Below, piece by piece: positions 16,727 to 24,821 of a stretch of 36,886 nucleotides of DNA (position 1 is its first letter; each line of letters starts with the position of its first letter). This stretch comes from CAZOVK01 sp964583165 (lineage in GTDB: Bacteria > Bacillota > Clostridia > Lachnospirales > WRAX01), in NCBI GenBank assembly GCA_964583165.1, contig CAZOVK010000016.1:1-36886 (forward strand), read 5' to 3'. The position numbers and the translations under genes were made by a program. Under the pieces are notes generated by a model that saw only the letters and a list, made by a program, of their open reading frames with translations, was not told the DNA's origin and ran no database searches.

Positions 16727-17254
16727 CTAAAACTCTAAGTTCTCAGACAATAACACGTTCGGGCGACCATCCTTAACTTCAACGACAGAAGCCGTCAATT
16801 TGTCATCCTCAAACACTAAAATACCATATGAAGGCCCAAAATCCTTTGGCAACGACACACTCCCGGGGTTCATAACCATTATCCCGTTAATGACCTCCAA
16901 AAGCGGCTCATGCGTATGCCCGAACATCACAATCTGTGCGCAGACATTTTCGGCCGTCTTAGCCAACCTGTCAATGCCCGATTTCACATAATAATTATGC
17001 CCATGAGTAACAAACAGCCGTCGCCCGAAAAGCTCAAACACCTCGTCTGTGTCACAACGCGCCGATTCAAAGTCACAATTGCCCCTGACAGAAAACATCG
17101 CCACATCGGGGTAAATATCAGCATAAGCGTCCAAATCCGTATTGCCGTCGCCCAAATGAATCACCGCGTTTATCTCTGCGCCGATTTGAAAAAGCACATC
17201 TGTCAACATATACGTATACTTATGGCTGTCACTGACCACCAAAACCCGCTTCAT
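16727..17254 (-). CDS. YfcE/MJ0936-family metallophosphoesterase
   Basis: A 175-residue phosphodiesterase with a dinuclear metal site. The ligands are visible in order: SDSH (residues 8-11), HLGDGNTD (about 33), RGNCD (about 58), VTHGHNY (about 82) and FGHTHEP (about 111). Natural substrates of the family are not agreed. AGGGGGAG lies about 9 bases before the ATG. It is the last gene of hpf-rdgB-yfcE; rdgB next to yfcE also occurs in Bacillus subtilis (ysnA-ysnB), so the pairing is conserved. Confidence 0.9.
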   Translation of the reverse strand: MKRVLVVSDSHKYTYMLTDVLFQIGAEINAVIHLGDGNTDLDAYADIYPDVAMFSVRGNCDFESARCDTDEVFELFGRRLFVTHGHNYYVKSGIDRLAKTAENVCAQIVMFGHTHEPLLEVINGIMVMNPGSVSLPKDFGPSYGILVFEDDKLTASVVEVKDGRPNVLLSENLEF

Positions 17255-17280
17255 GCCACCATGCTCCCCCTAATGTCAAC

Positions 17281-17874
17281 CTATCTAGGCAACCGTTCAA
17301 ACAGCCAACCCCGAACGGCACGTAACGCCTTCCCTCGATGACTACACTCATTCTTCTGCTCCGGCTCCAAATCGGCGGCCGTCTTACCCCAATCGGGTAA
17401 GAAGAAAATCGGGTCATACCCAAAACCACCCGTACCGCTGGGCTCTTTGGCTATCTCACCATGCCAAAATGACTCTGCCACAAACTCCGCTCCGTTCGGC
17501 GCAACACACGCAATCGCGCAAACATAACGCGCTCCGCGTTTCTCCGTCCGCTTCATCATATCGAGTATGAGCCCGTTCTTATACCCATAATCCGCATTAG
17601 CGCCCAAAAACCGTGCGCTATAAATGCCGGGGCCATTCAGAAAGAAGTCTATAGAAATCCCCGAATCATCGGCAATAACCAATCTACCACAAGCCGCCGC
17701 AACTGCCCGCGCCTTAATGAGCGCATTTTCTTTAAAGCTATGCCCCGTTTCAAGCACATCTTCATCAAAGCCCACGTCGGCGGGCGACAGCACAACCAAA
17801 CCATCATGCGCAAGTATCCGCCGCGCCTCCGCGAGCTTACCTTTATTCTGCGTAGCAAACACCACTTCTAACAT
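17281..17874 (-). CDS. rdgB: Non-canonical purine NTP pyrophosphatase (XTP/dITP/ITPase)
   Basis: Hydrolyses dITP, XTP and ITP to the monophosphates and so keeps damaged purines out of nucleic acids. 197 residues, the normal length. Seen: FATQNKGKLAEA (about 6-17), ADDSGISIDFFLNGPGIYSARFLG (about 68-91), GGFGYDPIFFLPD (about 148-160) and the C-terminal SHRGKALRA, all HAM1/RdgB hallmarks; NECSHRGK has Cys before SHRGK where many members have Ile or Met. It lies 26 bases upstream of yfcE and 35 bases downstream of hpf. The RBS is weak (GTGG). Confidence 0.94.
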   Translation of the reverse strand: MLEVVFATQNKGKLAEARRILAHDGLVVLSPADVGFDEDVLETGHSFKENALIKARAVAAACGRLVIADDSGISIDFFLNGPGIYSARFLGANADYGYKNGLILDMMKRTEKRGARYVCAIACVAPNGAEFVAESFWHGEIAKEPSGTGGFGYDPIFFLPDWGKTAADLEPEQKNECSHRGKALRAVRGWLFERLPR

Positions 17875-17909
17875 CTATCCACTTTTCCCCAAACCGTTTT
17901 TGACAGGTA

Positions 17910-18461
17910 CTATTCCATTTCTGGCTCAATCAACCCATAAGTGCCGTTATTGCGCTTGTAGACTACATTGACCTCTTCTGTGTCACGGTTCGCGAACACG
18001 AAGAAGTTGTGCCCCATAAGTTCCATTTCCATAACAGCCTCTTCCGCGTCCATGGGCTTTAGCGCGAAACGCTTCGTCTTCTCGATAACAATTTCAGCGC
18101 CCTCGCTCTCAGCCGTTTCTTCCGAATGCGGCGCGATATACGCGATTTCTTCACGGAAAGCTGCGTCCTTGCGCGATTTATCCTTCAAACGCGTTTTGTA
18201 CTTAATCATCTGCTTTTCAAGGATATCAACCACTTCGTCAATGGCCATCTCAAATTCCTTAGCCGACACCTGCGCCCGTAGATTACGCCCGCGAAGGGGT
18301 ATGCTCACTTCGACTTGGTTGTTTATCTTGCCGGCCGAACACGTCACAATGACCTCAACATTCGGCGGGAACAACTTTTCTAGCCTGCTGATTTTCTTTG
18401 TCGTGTACTCTTTGAGATTGTCGCGCACATGGATGTTCTTGCCTACAAACGTGAATTTCAT
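17910..18461 (-). CDS. hpf: Ribosome hibernation promoting factor, long form
   Basis: Binds the 30S decoding region and dimerises 70S ribosomes into inactive 100S particles in stationary phase. The 183-residue protein has the N-terminal HPF/RaiA fold (1-100: MKFTFVGKNIHVRDNLKEY, EVIVTCSAGKINNQVEVSI, MAIDEVVDILEKQM) and, after a linker, the C-terminal dimerisation domain (about 126-183: KRFALKPMDAEEAVMEMELMGHNFFVFANRDT, VVYKRNNGTYGLIEP), so it is the long Firmicutes form that needs no RMF. AAAGGAGGA gives a strong RBS. It follows the PBP gene by 54 bases with a possible promoter of its own. Confidence 0.96.
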   Translation of the reverse strand: MKFTFVGKNIHVRDNLKEYTTKKISRLEKLFPPNVEVIVTCSAGKINNQVEVSIPLRGRNLRAQVSAKEFEMAIDEVVDILEKQMIKYKTRLKDKSRKDAAFREEIAYIAPHSEETAESEGAEIVIEKTKRFALKPMDAEEAVMEMELMGHNFFVFANRDTEEVNVVYKRNNGTYGLIEPEME

Positions 18462-18488
18462 GGTGAATCCTCCTTTAGTTTGATGTTC

Positions 18489-18519
18489 TATATAGAGTGA
18501 TTGTTACCAATAGTATCAA
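18489..18519 (-). promoter_or_regulatory. Possible promoter of hpf
   Basis: On the minus strand TTGATA (18519-18514) overlaps the PBP stop codon and is followed after 17 bases by TCTATA, or after 19 bases by TATATA. The match is only moderate; hpf may instead be read from the PBP promoter. Confidence 0.35.
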
Positions 18520-21287
18520 CCCTGTGGGTCAGAGAAATCAGGGTTAGAATCCTCCGGCATCGTAACAGGCGTTGGCGTAGGTTCATACGTCGGTGAAGGC
18601 TCGGGTGTCGCCAACTCGTCGGGGCGCGGCGTAACAACAGGTATCGGCGTGGGGGTAGGTGTCGGCACATCCGGATGAAACGGCGTATTAGTCGGTGTCT
18701 GGCTCATAATCGGCAAATCCGTTCCGTTGGTATTGTCCGGCGTAGCCAACGGGTCCGTTATATTCGGGTTTTCCGATTCTACAGGCATACTGTCTGCCGT
18801 ATGAATATCACAAACCTTACCCGCCACGATATCCGCCGAAAACTCCCACTGTCTGTCGCTGACAGCGGCCGTTCCCTCATATGGCACAGGTCGTACAAAA
18901 CCGTATACAGTCGCGACAAACTCAAACGGGCAATACTCCGTGGCAATTAACTTGCTGGACACATCAATCGTATAAGAGCGGTGAACCGTGCAATAATCAC
19001 GCGGCACCGTGCCCACAGCGAAATACTCCGTCCTTATCATATTACCGCGCGGGTCTAAATCACAGAGGCCCTTCACACCCAACTGCCCACTCTTGCGACA
19101 AATCGAAGCCGTCGTAATGCCCTCGGGTCGTTCAAACTCCTTAGGCGGCAGTTCCGCATGTATCTTCTCCATAACCGAACGCCACAAGCGCATGTGGTCG
19201 CTCTTGGTATTTTTGTCCATAGGCTTAGGCATATCATAACCCAGCCAAACACCCGCCACATAATACGGCGTATAACCCACAAACGTCAAATCTCTGTTAT
19301 CAGACGTAGTCCCTGTTTTACCCGCTATCGGCATCTTGATGTTCTGGAAACGCGCCTGACCACCCGTACCCGCCGTTACAACGTCTTGCATCATATTAGT
19401 CAGAAGATACGCGCTCGTTTTCTTCAAAACTTGAACAGGCTCCGGTATATTCTCCAAAATAATCTCGCCGTCATGGTTATAAACCTTCGTAAACAGATAC
19501 GGCTTAACATACATACCCTCGTTGGCGATTGTGCCGTATGCCGCCGTAACCTCCATTTGAGTCACGCCGTAGGTAACACCGCCCAACGCCGTTGAGAGAT
19601 TATAGTCATCGTCAATAAGCGTCGTGAAGCCAAAATTCATAAGATAGTTCAAGCAGTTGTTTATACCCGTATCGTTCATATTCTTGACGGTTATTACGTT
19701 CATAGAGTCACGTATGCCATCACGCGTCGTACTCAACCCACGATACGGTGGGTTAAAATACCAGTTCTTAGGCTCATACTTCCCGTAAGAATATGGCACG
19801 TCATCAAACACCGTCGCAGGCGTAATAATCCCCATATCAATGGCGGGCGCATAACTCGCAAGCACCTTGAAAACCGAACCCGGCTGACGCTGAGAATCTG
19901 TCGCACGATTAAGCCCGCGGTTTGTCTGTTTCTCACCCCGCCCACCCGCTATAGCCTTGACCTCTCCGTTGTGGTAGTCAATAATAACCATAGCAGATTG
20001 TGGCTGAACAACAGCATACACTATTTCGTCTACAACCGACCCATTTTGCCCCAAAAGCTTCTCACGCTCTGAGGCTACAAACGCGTCTACCTCTTCGAAG
20101 TTCTTTACATTCCCTTTTTGCTTGTAAGTTTGTGTCTTGTTAGTCAGGCTGTTAAGAATCGATACTTCATAAGTAACGGCAACCCCATAGTCATTAGCGG
20201 GGAACAACTCGTCGTCCAAATAAGCCTCGTCCACTATCTTCTGCATGTCCAAATCCTGCGTTGAATAGATAGACAAGCCTCCATAATAGATATACTGGCT
20301 CGCTTCTTGCGGCGTAAGAGCATATTTCTCCTGAAGTGCCTTCGACACCGCGTCAAACAGCGCGTCATTGAAATAACTGTGGTATGACGGCTGTTCCTTC
20401 ATCATAGATTCAGTTTCACTAATTTTAGAATAAACGTCCTCACGCTTCGCCGCGTCATACTCTGCTTTCGTTATAAACCCAAACTCAAGCATATTGTCAA
20501 GCGCAACACCGGCACGTTTGATATTCTCTTCTGGGTAAGTTATTGGGTTATACCCCGTCGGGTTCTGCGTAATTGCCGCTATAACACAACACTCCGCAAG
20601 CGTCAAATCTTCAACATTCTTGTTAAAATACCGTAAAGACGCCGCCTGAACACCAATCTGCCCCTTACCCAGCGCTATGGCATTCAAATATACCTCCAAA
20701 ACGGCCTGCTTCGCCTTTTCCTTACTGCCCAGACTCTCCCTAAGCTGTTTCTCATACTCCGTAGCCAACATCTGCTCTTGCAGTTTCGTTTCTATCGTGT
20801 TGCGCTTAATACCGAGCTTGTTCTTTATAACCTGTTGTGTTATCGTAGAACCGCCCTGCTTAGAGTTCCCGAACAGTGTCTGATATGTGGCGCGTATGAA
20901 GCCTTGATAATCCACGCCGTCATGGTCATAGAACCGCTCATCCTCAATCGCGATAAACGCGTGTTGCAAATTTATCGGTATCTTGTCAATCGTAACATAT
21001 TCTCGGCTCTCGCCGCCGTCTAAGCGGTCAATCTCCTCGCCCGTTGACTCTAAATAGATTATCGTCGTAAAGCTCTCTTGACTTTTCGCTATCGAGTTAA
21101 GCTTAGGCGCATTCTCCAAAATCCCCATATACGCGCCAATACCAAGCCCCGCTAGAGCAAACCCACCCACAAGCACAAGCGCCACAACTACGCGGAAAAC
21201 AATAATCCCTACCTTATTCTTAACGCGTTTGGCGCCCGACTTCACACCCCGCACGTTTCTTCGGTTGTTCTGTGTAGAATAGTTCAT
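18516..21287 (-). CDS. Class A penicillin-binding protein (PBP1A-type, glycosyltransferase plus transpeptidase)
   Basis: Polymerises and cross-links peptidoglycan at the outer face of the membrane. In the 923 residues: a basic cytoplasmic tail, one membrane anchor (about 27-54), a GT51 domain with IEDERFYDHDG (catalytic Glu115) and QGGSTITQQVIKN, and a transpeptidase with RQPGSVFK (Ser471), SMN (about 527) and GKTGTT (about 656). After residue about 740 comes a Cys-containing linker and a Pro/Thr-rich tail of some 80 residues (PTPTPTPIP-like), probably spanning or sticking to the wall. AGGAGG lies 6 bases before the ATG. It is divergent from the sporulation gene yunB and upstream of hpf. Confidence 0.95.
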   Translation of the reverse strand: MNYSTQNNRRNVRGVKSGAKRVKNKVGIIVFRVVVALVLVGGFALAGLGIGAYMGILENAPKLNSIAKSQESFTTIIYLESTGEEIDRLDGGESREYVTIDKIPINLQHAFIAIEDERFYDHDGVDYQGFIRATYQTLFGNSKQGGSTITQQVIKNKLGIKRNTIETKLQEQMLATEYEKQLRESLGSKEKAKQAVLEVYLNAIALGKGQIGVQAASLRYFNKNVEDLTLAECCVIAAITQNPTGYNPITYPEENIKRAGVALDNMLEFGFITKAEYDAAKREDVYSKISETESMMKEQPSYHSYFNDALFDAVSKALQEKYALTPQEASQYIYYGGLSIYSTQDLDMQKIVDEAYLDDELFPANDYGVAVTYEVSILNSLTNKTQTYKQKGNVKNFEEVDAFVASEREKLLGQNGSVVDEIVYAVVQPQSAMVIIDYHNGEVKAIAGGRGEKQTNRGLNRATDSQRQPGSVFKVLASYAPAIDMGIITPATVFDDVPYSYGKYEPKNWYFNPPYRGLSTTRDGIRDSMNVITVKNMNDTGINNCLNYLMNFGFTTLIDDDYNLSTALGGVTYGVTQMEVTAAYGTIANEGMYVKPYLFTKVYNHDGEIILENIPEPVQVLKKTSAYLLTNMMQDVVTAGTGGQARFQNIKMPIAGKTGTTSDNRDLTFVGYTPYYVAGVWLGYDMPKPMDKNTKSDHMRLWRSVMEKIHAELPPKEFERPEGITTASICRKSGQLGVKGLCDLDPRGNMIRTEYFAVGTVPRDYCTVHRSYTIDVSSKLIATEYCPFEFVATVYGFVRPVPYEGTAAVSDRQWEFSADIVAGKVCDIHTADSMPVESENPNITDPLATPDNTNGTDLPIMSQTPTNTPFHPDVPTPTPTPIPVVTPRPDELATPEPSPTYEPTPTPVTMPEDSNPDFSDPQG

Positions 21288-21305
21288 ATCTAACCTCCTA
21301 GTCCG

Positions 21306-21314
21306 ATTATACCA
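21306..21314 (-). promoter_or_regulatory. Extended -10 promoter of the PBP gene
   Basis: On the minus strand TATAAT (21311-21306) is preceded by TGG, giving an extended -10, with a T-rich weak -35. It leaves a leader of about 13 bases before AGGAGG. Confidence 0.55.
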
Positions 21315-21383
21315 GACTGAATTGAAAAAATAAAGCCAAAAAATTATATTGACTTTACAAAAACATTAAATAATTATTGATTG

Positions 21384-21391
21384 CGTATAAT
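21384..21391 (+). promoter_or_regulatory. Possible promoter (-10) of yunB
   Basis: CGTATAAT, 38 bases before the yunB ATG, contains a perfect TATAAT and also matches 6 of 8 positions of the sigma-E -10 consensus CATACAAT. No convincing -35 of either class is present. yunB is a sigma-E gene in B. subtilis, so sporulation control is the favoured reading. Confidence 0.3.
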
Positions 21392-21429
21392 GAACAAAGC
21401 ACAGCGCAATTTATCATTGGCGGTGATAT

Positions 21430-22083
21430 ATGAAACGAAGCAAACGCGCACGTCGAAGACTCGGCGGCCTTATATTCTTAATAACATTAACGCTCATTTT
21501 CGGCGTAATAGTCTATTTCTATTCCCTCATAGACCAACTCATGATGCCGTCTGTCATAGAAATAGCCACTCTAACAGCCAAAAACCAGATAAACCAGATG
21601 GTCAACGAAAGTATTCGCCGCATATCCGACGATTTAGGTATTGTATCCACCGACTTCTTCATAAAAACCACTGACCCAAACGGCAAAATCGACACGCTCT
21701 CCGTCAACACAATCCTCGTCAACGACATCTGCTCCCGACTGTCCTCCGACCTAAGCGTAACCTTCCTCCAGCTCAACCCCGACACCATCAGCATACCCAT
21801 AGGCACAGCCTTAGGCATAAAGGCACTCGCGAACATAGGCCCAAAGTACCCCATTAAGGTCATGCCCGTTGGCGAAGTGAGTATTGACTACGAATCTTCG
21901 TTCACATCAGAGGGCATCAACCAAATCAACCTCCAAATCTGGATAACGATACAGGCCACTGTCCAAATCGTGAACCCACTTCAAAACCGCGAAATCGTCG
22001 TCACCCGCAATATGCCGCTCATAAACACGGTCATATCGGGCGAAGTGCCCCCTACATACATCAATACAGAGCAAAAGAAATAA
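21430..22083 (+). CDS. yunB: Sporulation protein YunB
   Basis: A 217-residue protein with one N-terminal membrane segment (about 12-36) after a very basic start (MKRSKRARRRLG). The remainder matches the YunB pattern: SIPIGTALGIKALANIGPKY (about 121-140), PIKVMPVGEVSIDYES, GINQINLQIW, and NTVISGEVPPTYIN at the C-terminus. In B. subtilis YunB is made under sigma-E and is needed for proper spore formation; its molecular role is not known. This is the clearest direct sign that the organism sporulates. It is monocistronic: divergent from the PBP gene and closed by a terminator. Confidence 0.9.
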   Translation: MKRSKRARRRLGGLIFLITLTLIFGVIVYFYSLIDQLMMPSVIEIATLTAKNQINQMVNESIRRISDDLGIVSTDFFIKTTDPNGKIDTLSVNTILVNDICSRLSSDLSVTFLQLNPDTISIPIGTALGIKALANIGPKYPIKVMPVGEVSIDYESSFTSEGINQINLQIWITIQATVQIVNPLQNREIVVTRNMPLINTVISGEVPPTYINTEQKK

Positions 22084-22103
22084 GCCGGGCGACCCCCGGC
22101 TTA
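22081..22103. terminator. Bidirectional terminator after yunB
   Basis: TAAGCCGGG at 22081-22089 pairs perfectly with CCCGGCTTA at 22095-22103. Each side is followed by a T-rich run, so it can serve both yunB and the converging SGNH hydrolase gene. Confidence 0.8.
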
Positions 22104-22109
22104 TTTCTA

Positions 22110-23492
22110 CTATTTATCTTCGTCTGTCATCTTATATACATTATATAATATCTGAGCCAATTCAGCCCTCGTAATACTCTTATCAGCCTTAATCATACCA
22201 CCCGGCATACCGTTTATCAGATGTGCACGATAGAGAAACTCAACAGCCGTTTTACTCTCGTCCGAAAGCTCCCCCACATCGATGAAGTCACTAGCACTGC
22301 GCGATTCATATATGATGAGTTGCTCTTCCATTCCACTCGCCTTAATCATGCCGTAAACAAGCAGAAATATATCCCCGCGCGTTACTGTTTTGCCGAATGT
22401 CACGTTTTTACCAAAGGTATTATCTTCACCATACCCCAATGCGCCATATGACATGCCCAAGAGATTAAAAGTATCCGTATCATTCAGAGGACTGTTGGGG
22501 TTAAACACGCCACCCTCCAGTGACGGTGTGAATACTCCCCTTTGAACCATGACAGTCAACGCCTCATAATACCACGCGCTAGACTCAACATCTTTATACA
22601 TGGTCACGCGCTCAACAATCGGCATACTCTCCAAATTCAGATAAGCCCTCTTAACCAAATCCCCAATAACCTTATGCCCCGCCGCGTTCGGATGTGGGTC
22701 AAAGAGGTTTTCCAAAACCGCACCATTCATGAGGGTTTCCCATGTTCCCTCAAACACCTTATAAACATCAACAACCTTTAATTGTGTATCAAGCCCGATG
22801 TCAAACAAATCAAGTATCTGCTGATTCAGCTTTCTAACGCAAGAATCCGCCGCGCCAGAAATCATTTCAACGCCCTTATAAGGGTTCGGCACAGTCTGAA
22901 CAATCAAAACGGCACTACTATTAAGCCCCTTGATAATCTCAATAATCCTCGAAAGATTTTCCCCAAATTGCTTGGCTATCTCGTCGCCCTGTTCAGCCGT
23001 TTTGCTTACAGCTTCTGAAATACCCAAAAAAGCCTTTGACTCCAAAGCCCCGTCCGTGTATTTTTTCACCAAAGCCGTCATTACTTCGCTATCATACAAG
23101 TCAATGCCCGCATATTCGTACATGTTATTTCGAATAAGCTCTAAAAAGTCATTCCCACCGATAGTAAGCGTAATAACGTCTGCGCTTTTGAGCGCATCAG
23201 AAAGCTTTTTCGTCGGTTCCTTCAGCGCCGCCAAAAGCTCTTTTGAGGTCTGCCCATCAAGCGCGAAGTTCTCATACGACAAACCCATCTCATCGGCAAA
23301 AATATCTACAAAACAACCCTCCGCAGTCGTGCCGACTACATAACCCGAAAGCCCCTTGCCCGTCGAAATACTGTCGCCCAAAACAACATATCGCCTAATC
23401 ATCTCATCTTGAACAGCCACAGCCCCCACCGGCAAGGCTAAGACTGCCGAAAGCATACCAACAGCAATCAAAAAAGCCAGAAATCTCTTCAT
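22110..23492 (-). CDS. Secreted SGNH/GDSL hydrolase with C-terminal SLH-like repeats
   Basis: A 460-residue surface esterase or lipase candidate. The ATG at 23492 opens a signal peptide (MKRFLAFLIAVGMLSAVLAL..., cleavage likely after VGA or AVA near residue 24-27); AGGGGGG precedes it. SGNH blocks: GDSISTG (Ser about 39), the Gly/Asn block TIGGNDF, and DPHPNAAGH with the catalytic Asp-x-x-His. From about residue 295 come SLH-like repeats (DVESSAWYYEALTVMVQRGV, then KTVTRGDIFLLVYGM, then KSITRAELAQILYNVYKM) that would tether it to a cell-wall polymer. The substrate is unknown (polysaccharide O-acetyl groups or lipids). It is divergent from the rpsF operon. Confidence 0.88.
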   Translation of the reverse strand: MKRFLAFLIAVGMLSAVLALPVGAVAVQDEMIRRYVVLGDSISTGKGLSGYVVGTTAEGCFVDIFADEMGLSYENFALDGQTSKELLAALKEPTKKLSDALKSADVITLTIGGNDFLELIRNNMYEYAGIDLYDSEVMTALVKKYTDGALESKAFLGISEAVSKTAEQGDEIAKQFGENLSRIIEIIKGLNSSAVLIVQTVPNPYKGVEMISGAADSCVRKLNQQILDLFDIGLDTQLKVVDVYKVFEGTWETLMNGAVLENLFDPHPNAAGHKVIGDLVKRAYLNLESMPIVERVTMYKDVESSAWYYEALTVMVQRGVFTPSLEGGVFNPNSPLNDTDTFNLLGMSYGALGYGEDNTFGKNVTFGKTVTRGDIFLLVYGMIKASGMEEQLIIYESRSASDFIDVGELSDESKTAVEFLYRAHLINGMPGGMIKADKSITRAELAQILYNVYKMTDEDK

Positions 23493-23512
23493 AAAAATCC
23501 CCCCTAAAAGCC

Positions 23513-23541
23513 ATTCTAACACAAAAATTAGCGCTTAACAA
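23513..23541 (-). promoter_or_regulatory. Sigma-A promoter of the SGNH hydrolase gene
   Basis: Minus strand: TTGTTA (23541-23536), 17-base spacer, TAGAAT (23518-23513) with an upstream TGT giving an extended -10. Confidence 0.6.
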
Positions 23542-23555
23542 TCGAATTTGCCGAA

Positions 23556-23624
23556 GTTCATACAATATTCATGAACCATCTAGAAAAATTTTTCTGTATA
23601 AAGCTTGCATGTTCACGAAACATG
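23556..23624. promoter_or_regulatory. Two inverted repeats in the rpsF-ssb-rpsR control region
   Basis: GTTCAT-N9-ATGAAC lies at 23556-23576, and CATGTT-N5-AACATG at 23608-23624, the latter inside the spacer of the rpsF promoter. Both are perfect 6-base dyads containing GTTC/GTT and GAAC/AAC. They look like binding sites for a dimeric regulator; the regulator is not identified. Confidence 0.45.
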
Positions 23625-23633
23625 TGTTACAAT
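23605..23633 (+). promoter_or_regulatory. Sigma-A promoter of rpsF-ssb-rpsR
   Basis: TTGCAT at 23605-23610, 17-base spacer, TACAAT at 23628-23633; expected start near 23640, leaving a leader of about 83 bases. Confidence 0.8.
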
Positions 23634-23648
23634 AGCATTTGTTGTATT

Positions 23649-23697
23649 ATGCGCCGCGATTTTGTTTTTGTCGGCGCAATCCTTACCGCGCGAGCGG
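23649..23697 (+). promoter_or_regulatory. Structured rpsF leader, candidate S6:S18 autoregulatory RNA
   Basis: The leader has two hairpins: TGCGCCG (23649-23655) with CGGCGCA (23671-23677), and ACCGC (23684-23688) with GCGGT (23693-23697) around GCGA. Many bacteria carry a leader here that binds the S6:S18 complex through a CCG-containing bulge; an ACCG element is present, but I could not test the exact motif. Confidence 0.4.
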
Positions 23698-23722
23698 TCT
23701 TAGTCCAGAAGGAGGTGTAGCA

Positions 23723-24010
23723 ATGAACAAGTATGAGATGACGTTGATTTTTAAGCCCACGCTTGAAGAAGAGGTTGTCAAAACCGAGCTCGAAAAGGCA
23801 ATCGGTCACGTGACGCGCTTTGGCGGCACGATTGACAAAGTGGATGAGTGGGGCAAGAGGCGTCTGGCTTATGAGATTCAGAAGGTCAATGAAGGAACCT
23901 ATTTCTTCGTATATTTCACGGCCCCCGCTGAAGCTCCGGCAGATATTGAGGGTCGCGTCCGTATTATGGAAAGCCTGTTGCGTTATTTGATTATCCGTAT
24001 TGAGGAATAA
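23723..24010 (+). CDS. rpsF: 30S ribosomal protein S6
   Basis: A 95-residue protein beginning NKYEMTLIFKPTLEEE with the S6 pattern GGTIDKVDEWGKRRLAYEIQK and FFVYF; it binds central-domain 16S rRNA together with S18. The start at 23723 is fixed by AAGGAGGTG 5 bases upstream; frames extending further left run into the leader. First gene of the classical rpsF-ssb-rpsR operon. Confidence 0.97.
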   Translation: MNKYEMTLIFKPTLEEEVVKTELEKAIGHVTRFGGTIDKVDEWGKRRLAYEIQKVNEGTYFFVYFTAPAEAPADIEGRVRIMESLLRYLIIRIEE

Positions 24011-24024
24011 AAGGGGGCGGGTGT

Positions 24025-24498
24025 ATGAACAGAGTCATCCTATTAGGAAGATTGGCGCGTGACCCCGAGATTCGTTACTCACAGGCCGCTGAACCGATTG
24101 CTGTTGCGCGTTATACTTTAGCTGTCAACAGACAATTTAAGCGCGACGAGGCGGACTTTGTCCCCTGCGTATCGTTTGGTAAAGCCGCCGAGTTCGCACA
24201 GAAATATTTCAAAAAAGGGCAACAAGTGGCCGTTGAGGGGCGTATTCAAGTGCGTTCTTACGACGACCAAAACGGTCAAAAGAAATGGACGACAGAGGTA
24301 ATCGTAGAAAATCAATACTTCGCCGAGGGTAAGCAATCAAGCGGCGGAGGATATGATTCGGTACCCATGCCCGAGCCTCCGACGAACTATTCAGCCGCTC
24401 CGAAAGCCCCAAGGCAAAGCTCCGCGCCGACTCCTGCGCCCACTCAAGATTTCTATACAGTTGATGACGCGCTGGACGACGAAGACTTGCCGTTCTAA
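24025..24498 (+). CDS. ssb: Single-stranded DNA-binding protein
   Basis: A 157-residue protein with an OB fold (1 to about 105: MNRVILLGRLARDPEIRYS, FVPCVSFGKAAEFAQKYFKKGQQVAVEGRIQVRSY, WTTEVIVENQYF), a Gly/Pro/Ala-rich linker and the acidic tip DDEDLPF that docks replication and repair partners. It forms tetramers on ssDNA. 14 bases after rpsF, 41 before rpsR. The aromatic that most SSBs carry in the WxxCxxFGK segment is replaced (DFVPCVSFGK). Confidence 0.97.
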   Translation: MNRVILLGRLARDPEIRYSQAAEPIAVARYTLAVNRQFKRDEADFVPCVSFGKAAEFAQKYFKKGQQVAVEGRIQVRSYDDQNGQKKWTTEVIVENQYFAEGKQSSGGGYDSVPMPEPPTNYSAAPKAPRQSSAPTPAPTQDFYTVDDALDDEDLPF

Positions 24499-24539
24499 TA
24501 TTCGTTTTATAACCTCATTATTTTGAGAGGAGGGTCATT

Positions 24540-24770
24540 ATGATTCAGAAGAAACGCGGGCGTCGTAAAAAACGCGTTTGCATTTTCTGCGCCGACAAAA
24601 TCAACACGATTGATTATAAAGATACCGGCAAACTGCGCAAGTATATCTCCGAGCGCGGAAAAATCCTGCCGCGCCGTGTGAGCGGTAACTGCGCGAAACA
24701 CCAACGCGCGCTGACAATCGCTATTAAACGCGCAAGGCATATTGCTTTGTTACCATATACACAAGACTAA
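24540..24770 (+). CDS. rpsR: 30S ribosomal protein S18
   Basis: A 76-residue basic protein: KKRVCIFCADK, INTIDYKDTGKLRKYISERGKILPRRVSGNCAKHQRALTIAIKRAR read as the S18 signature. Two N-terminal cysteines (VCIFC) and the NCAKH motif make it the zinc-type (C+) S18. AGAGGAGGG gives the RBS. It ends the rpsF operon and is followed directly by a terminator. Confidence 0.97.
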   Translation: MIQKKRGRRKKRVCIFCADKINTIDYKDTGKLRKYISERGKILPRRVSGNCAKHQRALTIAIKRARHIALLPYTQD

Positions 24771-24773
24771 TAG

Positions 24774-24803
24774 AAAAGAGCGTCATAACGGCGCTCTTTT
24801 TTG
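24774..24803 (+). terminator. Terminator of the rpsF operon
   Basis: AAAAGAGCG (24774-24782) pairs with CGCTCTTTT (24792-24800), followed by more T; 3 bases after the rpsR stop. Confidence 0.9.
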
Positions 24804-24821
24804 TACGCAATCTATTGAATA

